Positions 42,900 to 51,132 of a stretch of DNA of 64,000 bases are shown one piece after another (the first letter of the stretch is position 1; each line of letters starts with the position of its first letter). This DNA comes from Micromonospora sp. C95 (GTDB lineage: Bacteria; Actinomycetota; Actinomycetes; Mycobacteriales; Micromonosporaceae). The DNA lies in contig NZ_JAGPXT010000003.1 in the NCBI RefSeq assembly GCF_018070465.1, forward strand, positions 124,001-188,000, written 5' to 3'. The notes below the pieces were generated by a model. That model was not told the DNA's origin, made no database searches, and worked only from the letters and a program-made list of their open reading frames with translations. The position numbers were made by a program, and so were the translations under genes.

Positions 42900-43579
42900 A
42901 GCATCCCCCTCTCGATGACGGTCCGGACGGATCCGTGCTCCAGCACGTCCAGGCTGTGCCCCGGAGTCGTCACGACGATCCGCCCGGCACCCCAGTTTCG
43001 GGTCCAGATCGCCGGTGAGGTGACCGGCCGGTGCCACGGATACCACGGTTGTGTCGGGTGGGTGGTGGTGGCCAGCACGTCGATCAGATCGTCGTGCAGC
43101 ACCCAGTACTGCTCGGTGACCAGGTCGAAGTCCTCGATCCCGGCGGTGATCGGATGCTCCCGGCCCAGTTCGGTGACCGTGACCGAGTGCGGCAGGAAGT
43201 TGTCCGCCTCGCCGCCGCTGCGGTCGCACGGCTGGACGCCGGGATGGGTGGCGAACTGCCCACCCACCAGGTGCAGGTAATCCGAGGAGGCACGGAACGA
43301 GTCGACGATGCCGCCGTGCCAGCCGGTGAACCCCGTACCGGCGACGATCGCCGCGGCCAGCCCCGCCACCTGCTCCGCGCTGATCTGCGACATCGTCATG
43401 CACTGCACGATGAGGTCGGTGTCGGCCAGTTCGGCGGCGTCGGCGTAGATCTCCGTCGATCCCTCCACCCGTACCGCGTATCCGTTGCCTTCGAGGAACG
43501 GGATGAACAACTCCGTCGCCTCGACCGGCCGGTGGCCCTCCCACCCGCCTCGGACCACAAGGGCTTTCCGCCGCGTCAC
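42869..43579 (-). CDS. ThuA-domain protein (trehalose-utilisation type)
   Basis: 236 residues from the GTG at 43579 (GGGGAGGAGCGG upstream). A class I glutamine-amidotransferase-like fold with KALVVRGGWEGHRPVEATEL, the GTGFTGWHGGIVDSFR turn and YWVLHDDLIDVLATT. In rhizobia ThuA works with the ThuB dehydrogenase to convert trehalose or maltitol to 3-keto derivatives. Here the downstream Gfo/Idh/MocA gene would take the ThuB role. The 31-base overlap indicates coupled translation. Confidence 0.88.
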   Translation of the reverse strand: MTRRKALVVRGGWEGHRPVEATELFIPFLEGNGYAVRVEGSTEIYADAAELADTDLIVQCMTMSQISAEQVAGLAAAIVAGTGFTGWHGGIVDSFRASSDYLHLVGGQFATHPGVQPCDRSGGEADNFLPHSVTVTELGREHPITAGIEDFDLVTEQYWVLHDDLIDVLATTTHPTQPWYPWHRPVTSPAIWTRNWGAGRIVVTTPGHSLDVLEHGSVRTVIERGMLWATRTASAS

Positions 43580-43782
43580 ACCCGCTCCTCCCCGGTCCGC
43601 CGTACCGGGCCACCGCTGCCGCCCGGTCCGACGCCCACGCATCCGACCGCCGCTAACCGTACCCGGGCCCACCTGCCATGCACAGGAGTAATGGTCCGGG
43701 CTGGGCTGCCGGTCGCCAGTTCCGGGCGCTTACAACGCACAGCGTGCGGTCTCAGCGGAAACCGCGAATATAAGCTGCATGC

Positions 43783-44790
43783 ATGATTGACTCGTGGACC
43801 TTGCGGGTGCTCCTGGAGGTCGCCGGCCGGGGTTCGTTCTCCGCCGCGGCCGAGGCACTGTCCATGACGCAACCAGCCGTCTCACGGCAGATCAGCGGGT
43901 TGGAACGGCGCGTCGGCGTGCCGTTGTTCCGTCGGCTTCCGCGCGGCGTACGGCTCACCCAGGCCGGGCAGACCGCCGTCGAGCTCGCCCGCGACATCCT
44001 GGTGCGGACCGACGCCCTGGAAGCCCGGTTGCGTGCCTTCACCAGCCTGACCGGCGGGCAGCTCAACGTGTCGGCCTTCCCGAGCGCCAACGCCCGACTC
44101 ACTCCGGAAGCCATTCGTCGCTTCGCCGAGTCCCACCCGGGCGTCGCGGTGAACCTTGTCCGGCCGGACGAGGCGGGGCCGCTGGCGGCCATCCGGGACG
44201 GCCGGATCGACGTGGCCCTGCTGACCTCGTGGCAGTTGTTCGCCGACCCGGCCAGCGCGAAGTACGACCCGTCGGCGTCGCGAGTCACCGACGAGGCGCT
44301 GGACGGTCTCGACCTGGTGCCGCTCTGCGACGAACGACTACACGTCGCCCTTCCGGCCGATCACCCGTTGGCGCAGCGCAATCGAGTGCCGCTGCGGAAA
44401 CTGAAGGACGAGCGGTGGATCGAGGGTGCCTATCCGGACTGCCTCGGTCCGATCCCGCCGATCGCCGAGGCGTTGGGCGGTCCCCCGCAGATCGCCTTCT
44501 TCTGCGACGACTGGAACGGCAAGCAGGCCCTGGTCGCCGCGCGGGCCGGTGTCATGCTCGTACCGACGCTGACCCAGGCCGCGCTACGGCCGGACATCGT
44601 CCTGCGCCCCACCGTTCCGGTCCTGCCGACCCGCCGGTTGTATGCCGCAGCGGCCGCTCCGCCGTTCCGGTCGCCAGCGGCGACCGCGATGATCGAGATC
44701 CTCACGGCGATCTGCCGGCAGCCCGTCGAGGCTGACGACCGTCCGCCGGGGCGCCCGGAGGATCGGGAGGCGCCTCGGCGGAAGCCCTGA
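43783..44790 (+). CDS. LysR-family transcriptional regulator
   Basis: 335 residues. The N-terminal helix-turn-helix spans WTLRVLLEVAGRGSFSAAAE, ALSMTQPAVSRQISGLERRV and GVPLFRRLPRGVRLTQAG. The C-terminal periplasmic-binding-type effector domain has SAFPSANARLTPEAIRRF and ALPADHPLAQ. Divergent from the ThuA/Gfo genes across a 203-base gap, it is their likely regulator. Its stop abuts the convergent membrane gene stop inside TGATCA. Confidence 0.92.
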   Translation: MIDSWTLRVLLEVAGRGSFSAAAEALSMTQPAVSRQISGLERRVGVPLFRRLPRGVRLTQAGQTAVELARDILVRTDALEARLRAFTSLTGGQLNVSAFPSANARLTPEAIRRFAESHPGVAVNLVRPDEAGPLAAIRDGRIDVALLTSWQLFADPASAKYDPSASRVTDEALDGLDLVPLCDERLHVALPADHPLAQRNRVPLRKLKDERWIEGAYPDCLGPIPPIAEALGGPPQIAFFCDDWNGKQALVAARAGVMLVPTLTQAALRPDIVLRPTVPVLPTRRLYAAAAAPPFRSPAATAMIEILTAICRQPVEADDRPPGRPEDREAPRRKP

Positions 44791-45288
44791 TCAACGTACG
44801 CCGCTGTCCACCGTCGGTCGCCGGCCGTTCCCGCTCGTCGGCGGTTTCCTGGGCCAGGCAGGTGTCGTTGCCAGCAACACCGCGGTGACCAGGGTCAGTA
44901 CCCCGGTGCCCTGGAACAACACGTCGTCCGAGATGCGCGCATCGCCGTCAACGGGATACAGGTTATTGATGAGGGCCTGAGCGTCCAGCAGCCGCAGCAC
45001 GACGAACAGGGCGTGATTGAACCCACCTTCGAAAAGGCCGACCGCCGCCACCCAGAAGGCGTAGACCAGGGACCAGAAGATCGCGCGTGCCCACCGCATC
45101 GTCGTTCCGAGCCGGTATGCCAGATACGTGACGGCGAAGACGGCGCTGAAGACGACAGCCAGGATGGTCCGCTGCGGGCTGTCGAACTGGAGCCCCCCGT
45201 ACAGATGGTGGATGAACGTCACCAGGAAGACCACTGTGGTCCAGGCGATGGCGGTTCCGCGCCGGTCCGCTGAAACTCGTTGCATCAA
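44791..45288 (-). CDS. Small membrane protein of unknown function
   Basis: 165 residues with four hydrophobic segments (about residues 13-33, 40-60, 68-95, 122-142). Contains WTTVVFLVTFIHHLYGGLQF and AVGLFEGGFNHALFVVLRLL, where the two His-containing helices are notable. No known family recognised. It lies 3 bases downstream of the saccharopine-dehydrogenase-like gene in the same direction, so the two are probably cotranscribed. Confidence 0.75.
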   Translation of the reverse strand: MMQRVSADRRGTAIAWTTVVFLVTFIHHLYGGLQFDSPQRTILAVVFSAVFAVTYLAYRLGTTMRWARAIFWSLVYAFWVAAVGLFEGGFNHALFVVLRLLDAQALINNLYPVDGDARISDDVLFQGTGVLTLVTAVLLATTPAWPRKPPTSGNGRRPTVDSGVR

Positions 45289-45291
45289 TTG

Positions 45292-46386
45292 TCACATCCT
45301 TCGGACGTGGCCGGAATCCGGCCTGTCGGCAGCTCGATCGGCAACGGCGACGGGTGGCTCGTGCAATGTCAGGTCATACCGCTGAATCGTCTTCAGGAAC
45401 TCACCCGCATCGACGATCTGGTCGATGTGGTGCACCCCGGGCGGATAGCGGCGACCCATCAGGCCGATGGCGATCTCCGCCGCCACCACGCCGGTCGCCT
45501 GCCCCTCCTGACGGCCCGTCACCGCCGACCACACCTGCCTTCCGCCTCCATCGGTGGCCGAAGCGTGCACCACGAACCGATCCCCGCCGAGCCGCAGTCG
45601 GCTCGCCGCGCCGGTCAGCAGGCGAGCCCCGCCCAGCCGATCCGCCAGCCGGAAGGCGCCGGCGGCACGCAGCCCGAACAACGTCGCCGTCACCGCACCG
45701 GAGTCGAAACAGAGACGAGTGGTCACCGGGACGCCGAGGGTGCGGGTCAAGGTGTACTGATCCGAGAAGGGAAACGGGTACGCGGTGCGCACGCCGAACC
45801 CGGGCAGGTCCACCCGGGCCCGTCCCGGCCGGCGAGTCCGGTCGGGCGGAGCCGTCAGTCCTGCCACCGTCCAGCGGACCGAGTCGGGCCCGTGGTCACC
45901 GGCCGCACCCAGCAGGATCGTCACGTCGACGGAGGTCGCGGGCGGCAGGCGTTCGGTGCAGCGTCGCGCCAGCACGTTGGTCAGCCCGGGTGCCAGCCCG
46001 ACGCTGAGCACGGCGGCCGTTCCGGTCCGCTTCGCGGTGGCATCGAGCCGTTCGATGCCGGCCAGCACGTCGGCTGACGCACTGATGTCGACGACGGCAA
46101 CGCCACGGTCCAGGCATGCGCGCGCCACCGCCTCGTTGCGATGCTCCACACACATGACCACCACGGCGGCGTCGGCCAACAGCCCGTCGAGACCCCGCGG
46201 GTCGTCGAGGTCCAACCGGCGCGGAGTCAGCCGGCCCGGGTCGGTCCGGGCCAGGGCGTCGGCGCGCGCCAGATCACGACCAGCGACGACGACCTCGTAC
46301 GCCGAGTCTCGGGCCAGCGTGGTGGCCACCACCCGACCCACCGCGCCGTAACCGCCGATCACGACGGCCACCCCGTGGCCGGTCAC
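45292..46386 (-). CDS. Saccharopine-dehydrogenase-like NAD(P)-binding protein
   Basis: 364 residues. N-terminal Rossmann fold VAVVIGGYGAVGRVVATTLA, AGRDLARADAL, AAVVVMCVEHRNEAVARACL and the family segment GVAVVDISASADVLAGI, LSVGLAPGLTNVLAR. The C-terminal domain differs from true saccharopine reductases, as usual for this broad group, which includes trans-acting enoyl reductases and carboxynorspermidine-type enzymes. The GTG start overlaps the stop of a truncated methyltransferase (GTGA). Substrate unknown. Confidence 0.85.
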   Translation of the reverse strand: MTGHGVAVVIGGYGAVGRVVATTLARDSAYEVVVAGRDLARADALARTDPGRLTPRRLDLDDPRGLDGLLADAAVVVMCVEHRNEAVARACLDRGVAVVDISASADVLAGIERLDATAKRTGTAAVLSVGLAPGLTNVLARRCTERLPPATSVDVTILLGAAGDHGPDSVRWTVAGLTAPPDRTRRPGRARVDLPGFGVRTAYPFPFSDQYTLTRTLGVPVTTRLCFDSGAVTATLFGLRAAGAFRLADRLGGARLLTGAASRLRLGGDRFVVHASATDGGGRQVWSAVTGRQEGQATGVVAAEIAIGLMGRRYPPGVHHIDQIVDAGEFLKTIQRYDLTLHEPPVAVADRAADRPDSGHVRRM

Positions 46387-46589
46387 GGCCGCCTCGCCGG
46401 GACGACCCAGTGCCTACCGCTGAGGCGGACACCGGCCGCCCGACCCTGGGCGCACCGTCGGGCTGCTCTCCGGGTGGTGCGCCCCGTGCCGCACCCGATG
46501 TCGAGCAACACGTCGGTGGGACCGATCTCGGCCGTCCGGAAGAGACGGTCGAGCATCTGATCACCTCTTCGGACGCTGTCCACGGACAT
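46383..46589 (-). pseudogene. Truncated class I SAM-dependent methyltransferase
   Basis: 68 residues holding only the N-terminal MLDRLFRTAEIGPTDVLLDI and motif I GCGTGRTTRRAARR of a Rossmann methyltransferase. After GRAAGVRLSG the sequence departs from the family and stops at the saccharopine-dehydrogenase-like start. The acceptor and most cofactor residues are missing. Either a 3' deletion joined it to its neighbour or a frameshift occurred near the V-x-L-S motif. Confidence 0.65.
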
Positions 46590-46856
46590 AAGTCTGAGCG
46601 GGCACAGCTATGAGCACCACTGCGACTTGGTACGGGAAGACATAACATCTGCGCATGGCAACGGTTCGTTCGACGCCGCTTTCGCCGGCGGATCGGGCGG
46701 CGGTGCTCCGCCAGGATGAGGTGTGGTCGGGGCCGAGCCGCCGCAGCGTGCCGTCGGGGGGCAACCCTGCCCGCGCCTGGGCCCTTTGGACGGTGTTGCT
46801 GTCGGGATAGCGGGAATCGCCTTGCTGAGGCGTGCAAGGCGGGACACGCTGCCGCC

Positions 46857-49800
46857 ATGCTCACACAGCAGCGCGGCAAGCTGTGGCTGGTGGTGGCCGC
46901 CGCCGGCTACGGCAAGACCACCGCGCTGCGCCGGCTGTTCTCCGGCCCCACCGTTCGGTGGCAGCGGGAGTGCGACGTCGACGCGCTGCTCGGCGGCGAG
47001 CTGGCCAGACTGGCCACCGGGACGACGCAGCTCGTGCTCGACGGGTTGCCCGCCATGTCGGAACGCACCGAACAGGCGTTGCTGCAGGCGATTGCCGGCC
47101 TGCCGGACGGCGTACGCCTGGCGCTGTCGTCGCGCTGGCCGGTGGGCTGTGCCGCGTCGTCGTGGTTGACCCGGATGGCGCCGGCGCAGCTCCGCCCGGC
47201 CGAGTTGAGTCTGACCACCGACCAGGTCCAGGAGGTGCTGCACACCGAGTACGGGCTGACCGTCCCCACCCTGGCGCAGCGCGTGCACGAGATCACGGCA
47301 GGGTGGCCCGCGCTGGTCCGACTGGTCGCCGAGACCCTGGTCGCCGAAGGCGTACCCGCCGGGCCGCTGCTGCCGGCGGTGACCGAGCCCGGCGGCCTGG
47401 TGACGGGTTACCTGGCCGAGGAGGTGCTCGGTCCGCTGCCGGAGGACGTTCGGCGGCTGCTGCACGAGGTGGCCGATCTCGCACCGGTGACGGCGGGCGT
47501 CTGCGCGGTCGCCGGTCACCCGGCGGCCGGGCCGCAGCTCGGCCGGCTGCTACGCACCGGGCTACTGACCAGAGTCGGCACCGATCCCGACACCGGCCCC
47601 CGGGTGGTACCTGTGGTCACCGCGGTCGCCGGTCATGACCGGCCGGCGGTGGCACGCGGGACGCTGCTGCGGGCGGCGACCTGGTACCGCGACCACGGCC
47701 CGGCCCGCGCCGCCGCGTACACCTTCCGGCTCGGCGGCGACGACGCGGCGCTGGCGGCGGTGCTCGAGGAGCACGGCGACCGGATGATCATCGGTGGACG
47801 GCCCACCGCGACCGCCGAGTTGGTCGCCGCGCTCCCGGCACCGCTGCGCACCCGCCGGCTGCGGCTGCTCGCCGGTGACGCGCTGCGCATCGCCGGCGAC
47901 GTGGCCGGGGCGGCCCGCGCGTACCAGGAGGTGGCGGCGGCCGAGCCGGCGTGGGAGCCGGGCATCGCCTGGCGGATGGGCCTGACCCACTACCTGCGCG
48001 GCGACCAGCCCCGGGCCCTGGCCGACTTCGCCCGGGGTGACGAGGCCCCCGGTCGTCCCACCGACCAGGCGATGCTGCTGGCGTGGCGGGCGGCGGCCAC
48101 CGCCCGCAGCGGTGACGCGGCGGGCGGAGTGGCGCACGCCTGGCGGGCCTACCACCTCGCGGCCGAGACGGGCGGCGACAGCGTCCTGGCCACCGCACAC
48201 GTCAGCCTCGCGCTCTGCCTCGGACTCACCGGTGACCAGGTCGGTGGCGAGGAGCACTACCGACTCGCGCTGGGCATCGCCGAACGCACCGGCGACCTGG
48301 TGCTGCTGGCCCGGATTCTGGTCAACCAGAGCTACCACCTCGTCGAGCAGGCCCGCTATCCGGCGGCGTTGACAGCCGCGCAACGGGCGGCCAGCGCCGC
48401 CGAGACGGCCGGGCACGCCAACCTGTCCGCGATGGCCGCCGGCACCGAGGCCGACATGCTGGCGATGCTCGGCCGGTACGACGAGGCGGCGACGCGGTAC
48501 GCCCAGGTGCTCGCCCGCCACCGGCGGATGGGCTCGCGCCGCTGCGCCGACACGTACCTGGGGCTGGCCGAGCTGTATCTGATGCGGGGCTGGCGGGAGC
48601 AGGCCCGGGCCGCGTTCGTCGAGGCGGTCCGGCTGGCCGATGACGGTGACAGCCGGAAGCTGGCGGTGCGGGCGCACGCCGGACTGGCTCGGGTGCTGCT
48701 GCCCGACGACACCGCGGCGGCGGCTCGGCACGCCGCCGAGGCGACCCGGCTGGCCAGTGACGACCTTCGGGTTCCGGCACTGCTCGCGCAGGGCTGGGTG
48801 GCACTGGCCGACGGTGATGCCACGCGGGCGGCGCGGCTCGCCGACGAGGCGCTCGACCTGGCCCGGTCCGGTGGGCTGCGGGCCGGCCTGGCCCGGGCGC
48901 TGGAGCTGCGCGCCGCCGTGGAGACCGACGCGGGTCGCGCCCGCACCGCTTTGCGGGAGGCCCACGCGATCTGGGCCGGCGCGTCGGCCGTGGGCGACGC
49001 GGCCCGTGCCGCGCTGGCACTGAGCCGGCTGCCGGGTGCCACCGCCGACGACCGCTTCGCCGCGCTGCTGGCCACCGAGCGCCTCGCCGCCGGCGGCGTC
49101 ACGATCGACCCGGAGGAGACGTCGGCGGACCGACCGGCCGCCGGCCGACCGTCCACCGGTGTCGGTCGCGTCGGTGTCCTGGTTCGCACCCTCGGCCGGT
49201 TCGAGGTGCGGGTGGCCGGCGCCGCGGTGCCGCCGTCGGCCTGGCAGTCGCGACGGGCGCGGGACCTGCTGCGGATCCTGGTGGTACGCCGAGGTCGGCC
49301 GGTGCCCCGGGGCGAGCTGTGCGAACTGCTCTGGCCCGACGACGATCCGAGCCGGACCGGGCACCGGCTGTCGGTGTTGCTGTCGATCGTGCGTGGGGTG
49401 CTCGACCCGGACCGGGTCTTCGCCTCGGACCATTTCCTCGTCACCGACGCGGCGAGCGTCGCGCTGGACGTCACCCACCTGCGGGTCGACGTGATGGAGT
49501 TTCTCGGTGCGGTGACCCACGGCCGTCGGTTGCTGGCTCGCGGCGCTCGGGCGGAAGCCCGCACCATCCTCGCGGCGGCCGTTAGGGACTACCGGGCCGA
49601 CGTGTTCTCCGACGAGCCGTACGCCGACTGGGCGTCGGCGCTGCGAGAACAGGCACGGGCCGCCTACGTCGCCGCGTTGCGGATGCTGGCCGAGGCGCAC
49701 CGGTCGGCGGGAAGCGGCGGCGCCGCCGTGGACTGCCTGCTCCGCCTGCTGGAGCAGGACCCGTACGACGAGCCGGCGCACCGGATGCTGGTGCGCACCC

Positions 49801-49955
49801 TGGTGACGGGTGGGCAGCACGGCGAGGCGCGGCGGGCGTTCGCCCGCTACCGGGCGGCGATGCGCGCCATCGGAGTACGGCCGCCCGACGAGATCATCCT
49901 GGCACCACGGGCCGGGGTAGCGCCGCCGGCGACGGTCGTACCCCGGCCCGGGTGA
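46857..49955 (+). CDS. Large ATPase-TPR regulator with C-terminal SARP (BTAD) module
   Basis: 1032 residues from the ATG at 46857. N-terminal MalT/STAND-type ATPase with Walker A VVAAAGYGKTTALRR and LVLDGLPAM; a winged-helix segment; a long TPR-like array (about residues 300-760); then at the C-terminus an OmpR-type DNA-binding domain (RRARDLLRILVVRRGRPVPR, LCELLWPDDDPSRTGHRLSV) and a BTAD domain (VRDYRADVFSDEPYADWASA, LLRLLEQDPYDEPAHRMLV). Most SARP/AfsR proteins carry this module first; here it is last. The frame ahead of the ATG (IALLRRARRDTLPP in another frame, 46816-46857) resembles the missing N-terminus, so a frameshift may have shortened it. Probably a transcriptional activator of a nearby or distant metabolic cluster. 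Confidence 0.88.
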   Translation: MLTQQRGKLWLVVAAAGYGKTTALRRLFSGPTVRWQRECDVDALLGGELARLATGTTQLVLDGLPAMSERTEQALLQAIAGLPDGVRLALSSRWPVGCAASSWLTRMAPAQLRPAELSLTTDQVQEVLHTEYGLTVPTLAQRVHEITAGWPALVRLVAETLVAEGVPAGPLLPAVTEPGGLVTGYLAEEVLGPLPEDVRRLLHEVADLAPVTAGVCAVAGHPAAGPQLGRLLRTGLLTRVGTDPDTGPRVVPVVTAVAGHDRPAVARGTLLRAATWYRDHGPARAAAYTFRLGGDDAALAAVLEEHGDRMIIGGRPTATAELVAALPAPLRTRRLRLLAGDALRIAGDVAGAARAYQEVAAAEPAWEPGIAWRMGLTHYLRGDQPRALADFARGDEAPGRPTDQAMLLAWRAAATARSGDAAGGVAHAWRAYHLAAETGGDSVLATAHVSLALCLGLTGDQVGGEEHYRLALGIAERTGDLVLLARILVNQSYHLVEQARYPAALTAAQRAASAAETAGHANLSAMAAGTEADMLAMLGRYDEAATRYAQVLARHRRMGSRRCADTYLGLAELYLMRGWREQARAAFVEAVRLADDGDSRKLAVRAHAGLARVLLPDDTAAAARHAAEATRLASDDLRVPALLAQGWVALADGDATRAARLADEALDLARSGGLRAGLARALELRAAVETDAGRARTALREAHAIWAGASAVGDAARAALALSRLPGATADDRFAALLATERLAAGGVTIDPEETSADRPAAGRPSTGVGRVGVLVRTLGRFEVRVAGAAVPPSAWQSRRARDLLRILVVRRGRPVPRGELCELLWPDDDPSRTGHRLSVLLSIVRGVLDPDRVFASDHFLVTDAASVALDVTHLRVDVMEFLGAVTHGRRLLARGARAEARTILAAAVRDYRADVFSDEPYADWASALREQARAAYVAALRMLAEAHRSAGSGGAAVDCLLRLLEQDPYDEPAHRMLVRTLVTGGQHGEARRAFARYRAAMRAIGVRPPDEIILAPRAGVAPPATVVPRPG

Positions 49956-49990
49956 GGGCGCGGGCGGTCCCGTTGCCCTCGCCCTGCTGC

Positions 49991-50977
49991 TCAGTAGATG
50001 TCGTGGTCGGTGCTGTACCCGGTGACCGACCACTTCGGGTCGTCGTCGGCCGAGTACCGGTTGATCGACCGCAGACCGCTGCCCGCCGCCGCAGCGCCAC
50101 CGGCGACGGACCGGCCCGTCACGGTGCCGGCCCGTTGCACCGCCGCGACGGTCGCGCGGGTTCCGTCGTCGTTGGGCATCATCGCGTCGATGAAGATGTC
50201 GGTCCTGGCGATCGGGAACGGGTCGGCGGGGTCGGGCAGCACGGTGACCTCACCGCCGACGCCGGACAGTGACGGGACCTCCCACTCCCACTCGCTCTGC
50301 ACGGTCACCGTCCTCGGCGACGAGGTACCTACCGGGCTGGTCGCGGCGAACCGCTTGTAGTGCGGTCCGACGCCGCCCCACGAGGCCCGGTAGCCGTCCA
50401 CGCAGACCGCGTAGGCGACCGGGCTGGCGCCGATCAAGGTGAGGGCGGTGCGAACTGTCACGCTCGCGCCGTCGACGTCGGGGACGAGTCCGGCCAGCGG
50501 CACACCGGCGGGCAGGTCGAACCCGGTGCCGCTGAGCACCAGGCCGGCGGGGCAGCTCGCGGTTCGTGACCCGGCCGGGGAGACCTCGACGACCCGCGTC
50601 CGACCGTCGTCGGACTCGCAGATGGCGGCGGCGAGCACCGACCAGGGTTCCGCGTGGTCCGGGTACGCCTCGCCGCGTACCACCACCGAGGTCGCGCCCG
50701 GCACGATCGCGGCCAGCCGGACCCCACCGTTTCCGTTCCTGATCCGGCCACCGGCGCCGATGAGCACCTCGCCGGACCCGCACGTCGCGGTCACGCTCTT
50801 GGGCGACGTGGTGTCGTGGGCGCTCTCCGCCCGGTGCCGGTACGCGGCGTGGGCCGCTCCGGGTAGGACGAGGGTCGCCGCGACCGCGACCACCACGGCG
50901 GTTGCCGCGACGGCCCACCGCGCCCGGGTGCGGGTGCGGGTGCGGGTGCGGGTGCCGAGTGTCGTGCCTGTGCTCAT
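49991..50977 (-). CDS. Secreted protein of three repeated modules, copy A
   Basis: 328 residues from the ATG at 50977 (AAAGGA upstream). The N-terminus is a Thr-Arg dipeptide run, then a signal peptide ending in AAHA. Three modules of about 80 residues follow. Modules 1 and 2 show ATCGSGEVLIGAGGRI ... AAAICES and ASCPAGLVLSGTGFDL ... AYAVCVD, i.e. one Cys early and one late, suited to a disulfide within each module. Module 3 keeps the overall length but has lost both cysteines. Related to the gene at 51133-51999. Function unknown; repeated beta-rich architecture suggests surface binding. Confidence 0.82.
   Translation of the reverse strand: MSTGTTLGTRTRTRTRTRARWAVAATAVVVAVAATLVLPGAAHAAYRHRAESAHDTTSPKSVTATCGSGEVLIGAGGRIRNGNGGVRLAAIVPGATSVVVRGEAYPDHAEPWSVLAAAICESDDGRTRVVEVSPAGSRTASCPAGLVLSGTGFDLPAGVPLAGLVPDVDGASVTVRTALTLIGASPVAYAVCVDGYRASWGGVGPHYKRFAATSPVGTSSPRTVTVQSEWEWEVPSLSGVGGEVTVLPDPADPFPIARTDIFIDAMMPNDDGTRATVAAVQRAGTVTGRSVAGGAAAAGSGLRSINRYSADDDPKWSVTGYSTDHDIY
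50926..50955. repeat. Hexanucleotide tandem repeat in a coding start region
   Basis: Five exact copies of GGGTGC (plus strand), encoding the alternating Thr-Arg run at the N-terminus of the secreted protein. Because the unit is 6 bases, copy-number change would alter the length of the positively charged n-region of the signal peptide without a frameshift. Confidence 0.85.
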
Positions 50978-51078
50978 GACAAGTGTCCTTTCCTGCTGGT
51001 GGGTTGCTGCCCGGTATCCTCGGCGCCCGCGTCACGGTGGCGTCATGGCGGCGCACGACACGTCGTGAAACAACCCCC

Positions 51079-51112
51079 GCGCCTGGTCACGCCGACCGAC
51101 GTGACCAGGCGC
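51079..51112 (-). terminator. Strong hairpin terminator
   Basis: Perfect inverted repeat with 13-base arms (GCGCCTGGTCACG / CGTGACCAGGCGC) and an 8-base loop, followed on the minus strand by GGGGGTTGTTT. It lies 20 bases after the stop of the secreted protein at 51133, separating it from the paralogue downstream. Confidence 0.8.
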
Positions 51113-51132
51113 TGCCCTCGGATGACAGACCG

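Noticed and set aside
46655..46810. Small frame of 51 codons before the SARP-type regulator
   Set aside because: ATG start and moderate composition, but no ribosome-binding site and no recognisable sequence; could be leader DNA.
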